Source: Prevotella sp. (lineage in GTDB: Bacteria > Bacteroidota > Bacteroidia > Bacteroidales > Bacteroidaceae). Taken from it: a stretch of 64,000 nt of DNA. A model generated the notes under the pieces. That model saw nothing but the letters and a program-made list of their open reading frames with translations. It ran no database searches and was not told where the DNA came from. The stretch spans positions 91,243-155,242 of the forward strand of contig JAFTFX010000022.1 in NCBI GenBank assembly GCA_017458225.1, read 5' to 3'. Made by a program: the position numbers and the translations under genes. Shown piece after piece: positions 9,079-17,157 of this stretch; position 1 is the first letter of the stretch; the number at the start of each line of letters is the position of its first letter.

Positions 9079-10377
9079 ATGACCTACAAACGACTGATAA
9101 TAGCCGCCATGCTGCTGACTGGAGTCTGCTCGATGCAGGCCCAAATCAGTGTTGATGACGATGAAGTGGTGATCAGCAACTCACAGGGTGACGAGGAAGA
9201 AATAGAATTCCCCGAAGCCATGAATGAGGATGTTGACAGCCTGTTGAAACTCTATCATGCCAAGACCTATCTGATCGCTAACGACGACTGTGAGATGTCG
9301 GGTGTGAATCCTGTCTATAGCCGCGAAGTCTATATCGACCGGTTAAAGCGTATGCCCACCGTGATGGAGATGGCCTACAACGATGTGGTGCAGACTTTCA
9401 TTGACCGCTATACGGGGCGTCTGCGCCGTACGGTCAGCCTGATGCTTGGGGCTGCCAATTTCTACATGCCAATCTTCGAAGAGGCCCTTGAAGTCTATCA
9501 AGTGCCTTTGGAACTGAAATACCTGCCCATCATAGAGTCAGCATTGAATCCCAATGCCGTGTCGCGTGTGGGAGCCACGGGTCTGTGGCAGTTCATGTTG
9601 TCCACGGGGCGCGACTATGGGCTGGAAGTGAACTCGCTGGTCGACGAGCGTCGCGATGTGCTTCGCTCATCGTATGCTGCCGCCCACTACCTGAGCGACC
9701 TCTATAAGATTTTCGGCGACTGGAATCTGGTGATTGCCGCCTATAACTGTGGCCCGGCAAACATCAACAAAGCCATCCACCGTGCTGGTGGTGAGAAGGA
9801 CTACTGGAAAATCTATCCCTATCTGCCCAAGGAAACACGTGGTTATGTGCCGGCTTTCATCGCTGCCAACTATGTGATGACTTACTACTGCGAACACAAT
9901 ATCTGTCCGATGCGGTGCGAACTGCCTTTGAAAACCGATACGGTGATGGTGAACCGCAATGTGAATCTTGGTCAGATAGCCGCTGTTTTAAATCTGGACG
10001 TTGACATGCTGCGCGACTTGAATCCCAGCTATCGGCGCAGTGTGGTGCCAGGCGATACCAAGCCCTTGCCCATTCGTATGCATCCTGATGATATTGTGCG
10101 CTTCATTGATCAGCAAGACTCTATCTATAATTATAATACAGCCACAATGCTGCCCAAGCGCGATGTGGTGCCGGTCGAAGTGCCCATTGCCTCGTCGCGC
10201 AACTCCAAGGCGCGCAGCAGGAGCAAGTCGCGTGGTGCCAGTTCGGTTACTGTTCGCCGCGGCGACACCCTTGGTGCCATAGCTAAGCGCAACGGTACGA
10301 CGGTTGCCAAGATACGCCAGTTGAACGGCATCAAAGGCAATAATATCCAGGCAGGAAAGAAACTGAGAGTGAAATAG
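9079..10377 (+). CDS. Membrane-bound lytic murein transglycosylase D-like protein with LysM
   Basis: 432 aa. It has a signal peptide (cleavage near SMQAQ, residue 22), an acidic stretch, then an SLT domain with the catalytic Glu in LPIIESALNPNAVS (about residue 153) and the GATGLWQFM and NLVIAAYNCGPANINKAI motifs. A Ser/Arg-rich linker (about 370-387) leads to a single C-terminal LysM peptidoglycan-binding domain (VTVRRGDTLGAIAKRNGTT). It cleaves glycan strands in the periplasm to 1,6-anhydromuropeptides during wall turnover. E. coli MltD carries two LysM repeats; only one is clear here, though residues 285-345 may hold a divergent one. It sits 17 bases after the DUF5683 gene. Confidence 0.92.
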   Translation: MTYKRLIIAAMLLTGVCSMQAQISVDDDEVVISNSQGDEEEIEFPEAMNEDVDSLLKLYHAKTYLIANDDCEMSGVNPVYSREVYIDRLKRMPTVMEMAYNDVVQTFIDRYTGRLRRTVSLMLGAANFYMPIFEEALEVYQVPLELKYLPIIESALNPNAVSRVGATGLWQFMLSTGRDYGLEVNSLVDERRDVLRSSYAAAHYLSDLYKIFGDWNLVIAAYNCGPANINKAIHRAGGEKDYWKIYPYLPKETRGYVPAFIAANYVMTYYCEHNICPMRCELPLKTDTVMVNRNVNLGQIAAVLNLDVDMLRDLNPSYRRSVVPGDTKPLPIRMHPDDIVRFIDQQDSIYNYNTATMLPKRDVVPVEVPIASSRNSKARSRSKSRGASSVTVRRGDTLGAIAKRNGTTVAKIRQLNGIKGNNIQAGKKLRVK

Positions 10378-10414
10378 CAGAACAGGTCCACCCCAACAAA
10401 AATCCTTTACGACT

Positions 10415-12670
10415 ATGGACGAAGAGCAGAAACAGCGGGAAGCAGCCGACGAGAAAATGATCAACGATGCGTTTCAGGAATTGTTGAATAACTACTTGAA
10501 CTCGCGTCACAGAAAGAAGACCGACTTGATTACGAAAGCCTTCAACTTTGCCAAGCAGGCGCATAAAGGCGTTCGCCGTCTGTCGGGCGAACCCTATATC
10601 ATGCATCCTATCTCCGTGGCACAGATTGTATGTTCGGAGATCGGGCTCGGCTCGACCAGCATCTGCTCGGCACTGCTCCACGACGTGGTGGAGGACACGG
10701 AATATACCGTCGAGGATATCGAGAATATCTTCGGGCCGAAAATAGCGCAGATTGTGGACGGACTGACCAAGATTAGCGGCGGCATCTTTGGTGAGCAGGC
10801 ATCGGCACAGGCCGAGAACTTCAAGAAACTGCTGCTGACGATGAGCGAGGACATCCGTGTCATCCTCATCAAGATTGCCGACCGTTTGCATAATATGCGC
10901 ACACTCGACTCCCAGCCGGCCAATAAACAGTACAAGATAGCTGGTGAAACGCTCTATCTCTATGCTCCGCTGGCTCACCGCTTGGGACTGAATAAGATCA
11001 AGTCGGAACTGGAAAACCTTAGTTTCCGTTTTGAGCATCCTGAGGAGTATGCTGATATCGAACGCAAACTGGAGGCTACTCGCGTTTCGCGCCATCAGTC
11101 GTTCGACCAGTTCACGGCCCCCATCGAAGAAATGCTGAAGCGCATGGGGCTGCACTATGAGATTCGTGAGCGTGTGAAGACCCCTTACTCCATTTGGACG
11201 AAGATGCAGAACAAACACGTGTCGTTCGATGAAATCTACGATATTCTGGCTGTCCGCATCATCTTTACGCCTTCCAGCCGCGAGATGGAGGCCAAGGAGT
11301 GCTTCAATATCTACGTGGAGTTGAGCCAGCTTTACAGGAGCCATCCTGATCGCCTGCGTGACTGGGTGAACCACCCGAAGTCGAATGGCTACCAGGCACT
11401 CCATGTAACCCTTATGTCAAAAGAGGGACATTGGATTGAGGTACAGATACGCTCCGACCGCATGGACGAGATAGCCGAGCAGGGACTGGCTGCCCACTGG
11501 AAATACAAAGAGGGCGGCGAGTACACCGAGGATGAGAACGAACTGAACGAATGGCTGCACACCATCAAGGAAATTCTGGACGATCCGCAGCCCGACGCAA
11601 TGGACTTCCTCGATGCCATTAAGCTGAACCTCTTCGCCAGCGAGATATTCATTTTTACGCCGAAGGGAGAAATCAAGACAATGCCAGCCGGCTGTACGGC
11701 GCTCGATTTCGCTTTCTCCATCCATACATTCTTGGGCAGTCATTGCATCGGGGCCAAGGTCAACCATAAGCTGGTGCCGCTGAGCCATAAGCTGCAGAGC
11801 GGCGATCAGGTGGAAATTCTCACTTCGAAGTCGCAGCACGTGTCGCCCTCTTGGATAGGCTTCGTTTCAACAGCCAAGGCCAAGGCGAAAATACAGGCAA
11901 TTCTGCGCCACGATAACCGCGAAGTGCTGAAGCAGGGTGAGACTATGCTTCAGGAGTGGATGCGACAGAACGGACTGGAATCATCGCTGACCCTGACCGA
12001 CCAGTTGGTGGCTTTCCACGACATGCAGCGTAGGGAAGAGTTCTACAAGGCGCTGGGCGAAAAGACCATCCTGCTGGGCGAGAAAGACCTGGAGGAACTG
12101 AAAGGCACCAGCAAGAAGCAGACCAGCAGCGGCGGCTGGCGCAAATACGTGCCTTTTGTGAAGGCCAAGAAAGAGGAAGAACAGCAGCCCGAGTTGTTCG
12201 TGGTGCCCGAGAAGTTCAACCGCAAGAAGCCCATCTATATTACTGACGATAATCTCACGCAGTATAAGTTCCCCTCTTGTTGTCATCCCATTCCGGGCGA
12301 TGACGTGCTGGGATATATCGACAACAAGAACCAGATAGAGATTCACAAGCGTGCCTGTCCGGTGGCCAACCGACTGAAGACCAGCTACGGCAACCGCATC
12401 CTTGATGCCAAGTGGGACATGCACAAGAAACTCTTCTTCGATGCCACCATCCGTTTGGGCGGTATCGACCGTCGCGGTCTGGTGCATGAGGTGACCAGCA
12501 TCATCTCTCAACAATTGTCTGTCGATATCCGTCGTTTGACGTTTACAACCGAGGATGGTGTTTTTGACGGGACCATTGACTTGCGCGTTCATGACCGTGA
12601 GGATGTAAAATCAATTATGGACAGTTTGAAACACGTGAGTGATTTGAAGGAGATTTCACAAATATTATAA
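10415..12670 (+). CDS. Bifunctional (p)ppGpp synthetase/hydrolase, RelA/SpoT family
   Basis: 751 aa, the usual length for a long RSH protein. The hydrolase HD domain carries LLHDVVEDTEYT (about residue 88) and KIADRLHNMRTL, so hydrolysis looks intact. The synthetase domain has RVKTPYSIWTKMQNK and YDILAVRIIF (about 250-280) and HPKSNGYQALHVTL. A TGS domain follows (FIFTPKGEIKTMPAG, about 412), then a Zn-finger-like region with SCCHPIPGDDVLGY, and a C-terminal ACT domain (about 672-751). It sets the alarmone level during starvation. It ends one base before the pectinesterase gene, but that proximity need not mean a shared function. Confidence 0.95.
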   Translation: MDEEQKQREAADEKMINDAFQELLNNYLNSRHRKKTDLITKAFNFAKQAHKGVRRLSGEPYIMHPISVAQIVCSEIGLGSTSICSALLHDVVEDTEYTVEDIENIFGPKIAQIVDGLTKISGGIFGEQASAQAENFKKLLLTMSEDIRVILIKIADRLHNMRTLDSQPANKQYKIAGETLYLYAPLAHRLGLNKIKSELENLSFRFEHPEEYADIERKLEATRVSRHQSFDQFTAPIEEMLKRMGLHYEIRERVKTPYSIWTKMQNKHVSFDEIYDILAVRIIFTPSSREMEAKECFNIYVELSQLYRSHPDRLRDWVNHPKSNGYQALHVTLMSKEGHWIEVQIRSDRMDEIAEQGLAAHWKYKEGGEYTEDENELNEWLHTIKEILDDPQPDAMDFLDAIKLNLFASEIFIFTPKGEIKTMPAGCTALDFAFSIHTFLGSHCIGAKVNHKLVPLSHKLQSGDQVEILTSKSQHVSPSWIGFVSTAKAKAKIQAILRHDNREVLKQGETMLQEWMRQNGLESSLTLTDQLVAFHDMQRREEFYKALGEKTILLGEKDLEELKGTSKKQTSSGGWRKYVPFVKAKKEEEQQPELFVVPEKFNRKKPIYITDDNLTQYKFPSCCHPIPGDDVLGYIDNKNQIEIHKRACPVANRLKTSYGNRILDAKWDMHKKLFFDATIRLGGIDRRGLVHEVTSIISQQLSVDIRRLTFTTEDGVFDGTIDLRVHDREDVKSIMDSLKHVSDLKEISQIL

Positions 12671-12671
12671 T

Positions 12672-13691
12672 ATGAAATACAATATATTCCTGACCTTGTT
12701 ATTGTTGTGCTGCAGCCATTTTGTTCATGCTGCCAGCAAGTACGACAATCCTGATACCATCGTGGTGGCGCGCGACGGTACGGGCGAATTTCGTACCGTT
12801 ACCCAGGCCATCGAGGTGTGTCGTGCCTTCATGGATTATCATAAGGTGATCTATGTGAAGAAAGGCACGTACAAGGAGAAGGTCATCATGCCACAGTGGC
12901 TGCAGAATGTTGAGATATGTGGTGAGGACTGCGACGAGACCATCATTACCTACGACGACCATGCGAACCTCAGCATGGATGGCTACTACTGGTCGGCCCA
13001 GCTGAAAGAGCAGCTGCTGGCCATGGGCAACCGTCCGATACTGGGCACGTTCCGTTCGTTCACGGTGCGTGTCGATGCCAACGATGTCACGTTCAAGAAT
13101 ATCACTATCGAGAACAATGCCGCCCGACTGGGACAAGCAGTGGCTGTACATACGCAAGGTGACCGCATCGTGTTTGTGAACTGTCGTCTGCTGGGCAATC
13201 AGGATACCGTCTATACCGGCATGCCAAACACCCGTGTGTTCTTTGACCACTGTTATATAGAAGGTACTACCGATTTTATCTTTGGCGCCGCTACGGTTTG
13301 GTTCGAGCAGTGCACCATTCACTGCAAGCTGAACAGCTTTATCACAGCTGCCTCCACACCGCAGGAGGCTGAGTTCGGCTACGTGTTCAACCAGTGCACG
13401 ATTACGGCGGCTGAAAATGTCACCAAGCTCTATCTGGGTCGTCCCTGGCGCGACTATGGCTACACGCTGTTCATGCATTGCACGCTGCCTAAGCAGATAC
13501 GTCCTGAAGGATGGCACAACTGGGAGAAACATCGTGAGCAGACTGCACGCTATATGGAGTTCGAGAACACTGGCGAAGGTGCCGATACCAGCCAGCGTGT
13601 CGCCTGGAGCCGTCAGCTTTCTAAGAAGGAGGCTAAGACCATTACCCGTGAGCGTGTCTTCCAGCGTACCGATGGATGGAATCCTCGTTGA
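12672..13691 (+). CDS. Secreted pectinesterase (CE8)
   Basis: 339 aa with a signal peptide (FLTLLLLCCSHFVHA). The right-handed beta-helix esterase carries all family signatures: VARDGTGEFRTVTQAI, GQAVAVHTQGDR, the acid/base Asp in LLGNQDTVYTG, the nucleophile Asp in YIEGTTDFIFG and the Arg in YLGRPWRDYG. It removes methyl esters from homogalacturonan and makes it open to lyases and polygalacturonases. The ATG lies 1 base after the RSH stop. The gene on the other side, convergent, is another secreted esterase, but no pectate lyase or SusC/SusD pair is nearby, so it is not in a complete utilisation locus. Confidence 0.93.
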   Translation: MKYNIFLTLLLLCCSHFVHAASKYDNPDTIVVARDGTGEFRTVTQAIEVCRAFMDYHKVIYVKKGTYKEKVIMPQWLQNVEICGEDCDETIITYDDHANLSMDGYYWSAQLKEQLLAMGNRPILGTFRSFTVRVDANDVTFKNITIENNAARLGQAVAVHTQGDRIVFVNCRLLGNQDTVYTGMPNTRVFFDHCYIEGTTDFIFGAATVWFEQCTIHCKLNSFITAASTPQEAEFGYVFNQCTITAAENVTKLYLGRPWRDYGYTLFMHCTLPKQIRPEGWHNWEKHREQTARYMEFENTGEGADTSQRVAWSRQLSKKEAKTITRERVFQRTDGWNPR

Positions 13692-13697
13692 TAAATT

Positions 13698-13732
13698 ATG
13701 GCCATTTTTTTTTGAATTATGGCCATAATTGA
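13698..13732. terminator. Short palindromic region between convergent esterase genes
   Basis: ATTATGGCCATAAT at about 13716-13729 is a perfect 14-bp palindrome, preceded by a direct copy of AATTATGGCCAT and a run of T. The stem is weak for a terminator, but this is the only structure between the two convergent genes. Confidence 0.4.
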
Positions 13733-13738
13733 TTTTGG

Positions 13739-14914
13739 CTACAGGTTCTTTTTGAAGAACTCTAATACGCGCTGTTGTGCCTTTAGCGGACAACTATGTG
13801 GCATGTCCCATAGTTCTGTCTCCAGATTCTCGTCGGCTCCCTGGCTTTTCCAAACCTCGTGCATGATGTTGAACGCCTTCTCTGCACCGGCTTTGGGGAA
13901 GAGCTTGTCCTGACTGCCGTTGATGAAGAGCATGGGTTTCGGACAGGCCATCGAGGCTATGTGTGGATAGTCGAGCCAGCGGCGCAGGCCTGGCAGGCAG
14001 TTGGCAAAGCCGCCGTTCTCCGTCCGCTTGTATTTCAGCGACATCTGTTCGTCGGTGGTCACCATCCAGCAGATGGCAGCTCCGGCCTTAATGCGGTCAC
14101 TCAAGGCTGCCAGCATCCATGCCCGATAGGCTCCCATTGAACATCCCATGCATCCGATGCGGCTGGCATCTACTTGGGGCAGGGTGGCCAGAAACTCCGT
14201 GCCGCTGAGGTCGTCGTAGGTCATGTAGGCACTCAGGTCGATGCCATACATCATCATGTTGCCGGCTATCATGTCATAGCGGTCGCGCCGAGGACCTTCC
14301 TGCTGGCCGCGTTCGCCCCACATGGGGGCATCGGCCGAGAAGACCACAAAGCCCTGACGTGCCAGGTCGTCACCCACGAAGTGGCCTTCGTAGAGCGTTG
14401 CTGCCCACGCTTCGGCATCGACCTTCACCAGCGAGTCTTCGCAGGCCAAGGGCCGGATCATTTTCTCCTTGCCGATGAACAGGTGGGCACCATGATCATG
14501 TAGCACGTTCACGGCAGGGAAGGGGCCCTCGCCGTCGGGTATCAGCACATAGGCAGGCACCGTGTAGTAGCGCGACAGACGCACTTCCAACTTCAGTGCC
14601 CTGTAGCCCTCGCGTTGTTCCTCAAGTAGGGTAGTATAGACAAACTTCCCTTTCTCCTCTTTTCCCTCGCCACTCTCCTCTAAGCGAGGTGGTGGCATCA
14701 ACATGCAGTCGAACACCTTCTGTCGGGCGGCTTGTCGCCACTCATCGAAGTCGCTAATGCTGCTATTGCCCCATGCTAAAGGGTAGGTGAGGTCCTTTAA
14801 TAGCGAGTCGGCATAGACGGGAAGATTGCGCGTGAACTCATATTTGTCGCGCTTCTGAGCAACTGCACAGAAACTGAATGCCAACAGCGCGATGCCAACA
14901 GCTAACAGTCTCAT
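13739..14914 (-). CDS. Secreted alpha/beta hydrolase (acetyl-esterase-like)
   Basis: 391 aa with a signal peptide (LLAVGIALLAFSFCAVAQ). The alpha/beta-hydrolase fold shows the nucleophile elbow GCMGCSMGAYRAW (Ser about residue 246), the acid in INGSQDKLFP and the His in DMPHSCP near the end. The sequence resembles the dienelactone-hydrolase/acetyl xylan esterase groups often found with plant polysaccharide enzymes in Bacteroidetes. The substrate is not fixed by sequence. A Glu/Gly/Lys-rich stretch (EESGEGKEEKGK, about residues 74-85) looks like a low-complexity insertion. Its ATG overlaps the stop of the MerR-type regulator gene, which suggests an operon. Confidence 0.78.
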   Translation of the reverse strand: MRLLAVGIALLAFSFCAVAQKRDKYEFTRNLPVYADSLLKDLTYPLAWGNSSISDFDEWRQAARQKVFDCMLMPPPRLEESGEGKEEKGKFVYTTLLEEQREGYRALKLEVRLSRYYTVPAYVLIPDGEGPFPAVNVLHDHGAHLFIGKEKMIRPLACEDSLVKVDAEAWAATLYEGHFVGDDLARQGFVVFSADAPMWGERGQQEGPRRDRYDMIAGNMMMYGIDLSAYMTYDDLSGTEFLATLPQVDASRIGCMGCSMGAYRAWMLAALSDRIKAGAAICWMVTTDEQMSLKYKRTENGGFANCLPGLRRWLDYPHIASMACPKPMLFINGSQDKLFPKAGAEKAFNIMHEVWKSQGADENLETELWDMPHSCPLKAQQRVLEFFKKNL

Positions 14915-15261
14915 TGTATATAGTCTAACTGCTTCTTGAGTGCCTGCAGGTCGTCGCGCACACCAATCAGCCGCGTCAGCACGTCGGCCCGGCGGTCGGC
15001 ACCATCGCGGTTGGCATTGATCATTTTCTTGGCGGCAGCCAGCTTAAAGCCGCGCACTTTCACCAAGTTGTGAATCAGTTTGATCTGCTCAATGTCTTTC
15101 TCCGTATATTGGCGTACCTTGCTGGGGCCGGCAGTCTTAGGCTTCAGGTAGGGAAACTCGGTTTCCCAGTAGCGAAGCGTACTTTCGTTCAGGTCAAACA
15201 TCTCAGCCACCTCCTTGATGGAGTAGTAGAGTTTCAAGTTCTTGTTCAGATTCAGTGCCAT
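14911..15261 (-). CDS. MerR family transcriptional regulator
   Basis: About 116 aa from MALNLNKN; a start seven codons earlier is too close to the -7 box at 15280. The N-terminal winged helix-turn-helix is classic MerR (YYSIKEVAEMFDLNESTLRYWETEF, then KVRQYTEKDIEQIKLI). The C-terminal part is a short coiled coil with no cysteines or drug-binding domain, so the signal is not obvious. This short form is widespread in Bacteroidetes as a single-copy gene. The 4-base overlap with the esterase gene suggests co-transcription rather than dedicated regulation. Confidence 0.88.
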   Translation of the reverse strand: MALNLNKNLKLYYSIKEVAEMFDLNESTLRYWETEFPYLKPKTAGPSKVRQYTEKDIEQIKLIHNLVKVRGFKLAAAKKMINANRDGADRRADVLTRLIGVRDDLQALKKQLDYIQ

Positions 15262-15279
15262 ATCCGTATTGTTTGATGG

Positions 15280-15287
15280 CAAAATTA
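15280..15287 (-). promoter_or_regulatory. -7 box of the MerR-esterase operon
   Basis: TAATTTTG on the minus strand matches TAnnTTTG, 18 bases before the chosen MerR start. Confidence 0.6.
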
Positions 15288-15373
15288 CGAAAAAAAAGCT
15301 AATCCAATAGTTATTGACTGTTAATTTAATGTTAAATTCGCAAAGTACTCATTGTCGTATGCTGGATAATACA

Positions 15374-15381
15374 TATCTTTG
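15374..15381 (+). promoter_or_regulatory. -7 box of the SPFH operon
   Basis: TATCTTTG, exact match to TAnnTTTG, 31 bases before the SPFH gene ATG. Confidence 0.75.
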
Positions 15382-15412
15382 CGATATCAAAATGATATTA
15401 TTTTATTTTTAA

Positions 15413-16399
15413 ATGCTTATGAATATGGAAACAAATGAGAAGAGATTTGACGGTAGCGTTTGGAATGGATTCCTGATGCTGTTTGTGTGTATGATTCTGA
15501 CGGTGGTCAGCCTTGCAGGGACCATCTGGGGTATCGTTGTTCTTTCCGACGAGGCTGGCAGCACCGCACTGGGCTCGTCGTTGCTCTGTGGGGGCTTGGT
15601 GCTGCTTGTAGTGACCATTATCATGTGGTGCGGCTTTATGATGTTGGAACCCAATGAGGCCCGTGTCATCAACTGGTTCGGCAAGTATGCCGGCACCTTC
15701 ACCGAGACGGGCTACTACTGGATCAACCCTTTCTACTCGCTGAAGACGGTGTCGCTGCGTGCACGCAACCTGGATGCCGAGCCTATCAAGGTGAACGACA
15801 AGGTGGGCAATCCGGTGATGATCGGTCTTGTGCTGGTATGGAAACTGAAGGACACCTATAAGGCTATCTTCGAGGTTGACTCGCAGACGATGGCAACCAC
15901 GGCGCAGGGCCAGATAGGCACTGACGTAAAGAGTCTGATGAAGGCACTGGAGAACTTCGTCAAGGTGCAGAGCGATGCCGCCCTTCGTCAGGTGGCAGGT
16001 CAGTATGCCTACGACGATACCGACGAGAAGACCAACGAGCTGACCCTTCGTGATGGCGGCGACGAAATCAACCAGCAACTGGAGGCCAAGTTGACCGAAC
16101 GTCTGGCGATGGCCGGCATCGAGGTGGTTGAGGCTCGCATCAACTATCTGGCATACGCTCCTGAGATTGCCGCTGTGATGTTGCGTCGCCAGCAGGCATC
16201 GGCCATCATCACTGCACGCGAGAAGATTGTGGAGGGTGCCGTGTCGATGGTGAAGATGGCTCTCGACAAGCTCTCCAACGAGAATATCGTCGAACTCGAT
16301 GACGACAAGAAGGCTGCCATGGTGAGCAACTTGCTCGTGGTGCTCTGCGGCGACGACTCGGCACAGCCTGTTGTGAATACTGGAACCCTGAACCATTGA
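15413..16399 (+). CDS. SPFH domain (band 7/stomatin-like) membrane protein
   Basis: 328 aa. Two N-terminal membrane segments (about residues 17-40 and 50-72) are followed by the SPFH domain: LEPNEARVINWFGKYAGTFTETGYYWINPF, DAEPIKVNDKVGNPVMIGLVLVWKL, and the C-terminal ITAREKIVEGAVSMVKMALDKL. SPFH proteins form large membrane rings or scaffolds that organise lipid domains and control proteases. Four bases after its stop comes a ribbon-helix-helix gene and then a DUF1648 protein. This three-gene set on one promoter suggests a single membrane-stress or membrane-remodelling unit, but no function is shown. A second, flotillin-type SPFH protein lies at 58750. Confidence 0.87.
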   Translation: MLMNMETNEKRFDGSVWNGFLMLFVCMILTVVSLAGTIWGIVVLSDEAGSTALGSSLLCGGLVLLVVTIIMWCGFMMLEPNEARVINWFGKYAGTFTETGYYWINPFYSLKTVSLRARNLDAEPIKVNDKVGNPVMIGLVLVWKLKDTYKAIFEVDSQTMATTAQGQIGTDVKSLMKALENFVKVQSDAALRQVAGQYAYDDTDEKTNELTLRDGGDEINQQLEAKLTERLAMAGIEVVEARINYLAYAPEIAAVMLRRQQASAIITAREKIVEGAVSMVKMALDKLSNENIVELDDDKKAAMVSNLLVVLCGDDSAQPVVNTGTLNH

Positions 16400-16403
16400 T
16401 AAT

Positions 16404-16592
16404 ATGACAAAACCGACGAAGAATTTCATCCTGCGCATGGATGCCGACATGATGAATGCCATTGAAGCCTGGGCCGCTGATGAGTTCCGCTCAACCAACG
16501 GCCAGCTGCAATGGATCATCACCGAGGCCCTGCGCAAGGCTCATCGTCTGCCCAAAAAGAAACTGAACAATGAAAAACTTGATGAAAAATAG
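16404..16592 (+). CDS. Arc-like ribbon-helix-helix DNA-binding protein
   Basis: 62 aa. The FILRMDADMMNAIEAWAADEFRSTNGQLQWIITEALRKA core fits the Arc/MetJ ribbon-helix-helix fold: a short strand (FILRM) and two helices that make a DNA-binding dimer. The tail is basic (LPKKKLNNEKLDEK). It sits 4 bases after the SPFH gene and its 3' end overlaps the next gene by 23 bases, so the three genes are one transcription unit. No toxin-like partner is present, so it is more likely an autoregulator of the SPFH operon than an antitoxin. Confidence 0.78.
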   Translation: MTKPTKNFILRMDADMMNAIEAWAADEFRSTNGQLQWIITEALRKAHRLPKKKLNNEKLDEK

Positions 16593-17040
16593 ACAAGGAC
16601 GAACGCTGGAAGGCACCGTCTTTGAAGTGGCCTTTCTGGTGCTGGCTGCACTTGTGTGGGGGCTCATCGCATGGCTCTATGTGCGTGCACCAGAGTCTGT
16701 ACCTACCCATTTCAATGCTTTGGGCAATCCTGATGCATGGGGCCATCCGTCTAACATGCTGGCCGTCTGCGGACTGATGACGATTCTCGGCTTCCTCATG
16801 CTCCTTGGTGCCTATTTCCCCAGCACTATCAGCATGCCTTTCGAGATTCGTACTCCGCGGCAGACAGCCCTCGGGCAGCGCCTGCTGCGCATCACGGCCT
16901 TGTTGTTCCTCTTGCTGACGATAGCCATCGCTTTCGGAGCCATGAAGCCTCCCTACACCCTGTGGCCCCTTTTCGTGGTTACCGGTGTAATCATCATTGT
17001 CGTTCTGGTGTTCGCGGTACTGATGTGGAAGGCTCGCTGA
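16570..17040 (+). CDS. DUF1648 (SdpI-like) membrane protein
   Basis: 156 aa, with four hydrophobic segments (about residues 15-38, 62-84, 100-120 and 128-150). The first loop has the DUF1648 hallmark VPTHFNALGNPDAWG. SdpI, the best-known relative, is an immunity and signalling membrane protein in Bacillus. It overlaps the ribbon-helix-helix gene by 23 bases. Together with the SPFH protein it suggests a membrane-integrity module; that is an inference from context only. Confidence 0.78.
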   Translation: MKNLMKNRQGRTLEGTVFEVAFLVLAALVWGLIAWLYVRAPESVPTHFNALGNPDAWGHPSNMLAVCGLMTILGFLMLLGAYFPSTISMPFEIRTPRQTALGQRLLRITALLFLLLTIAIAFGAMKPPYTLWPLFVVTGVIIIVVLVFAVLMWKAR

Positions 17041-17106
17041 CGGTCCTCAGTTGTCATTTGACGCAAATTACACCCTGTTTTTTTGTTGAATTCAGAAAAT
17101 AATGTG

Positions 17107-17114
17107 TACCTTTG
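17107..17114 (+). promoter_or_regulatory. -7 box of alaS
   Basis: TACCTTTG matches TAnnTTTG, 43 bases before the alaS ATG. Confidence 0.7.
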
Positions 17115-17157
17115 CGGCCAAATTATAAATAATAAATAGTCAAATTGTAAATTAAGA

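Noticed and set aside
12630-12650. parS-like GAAACACGTG
   Set aside because: Only half resembles parS and it is within the RSH coding sequence with no second half-site.
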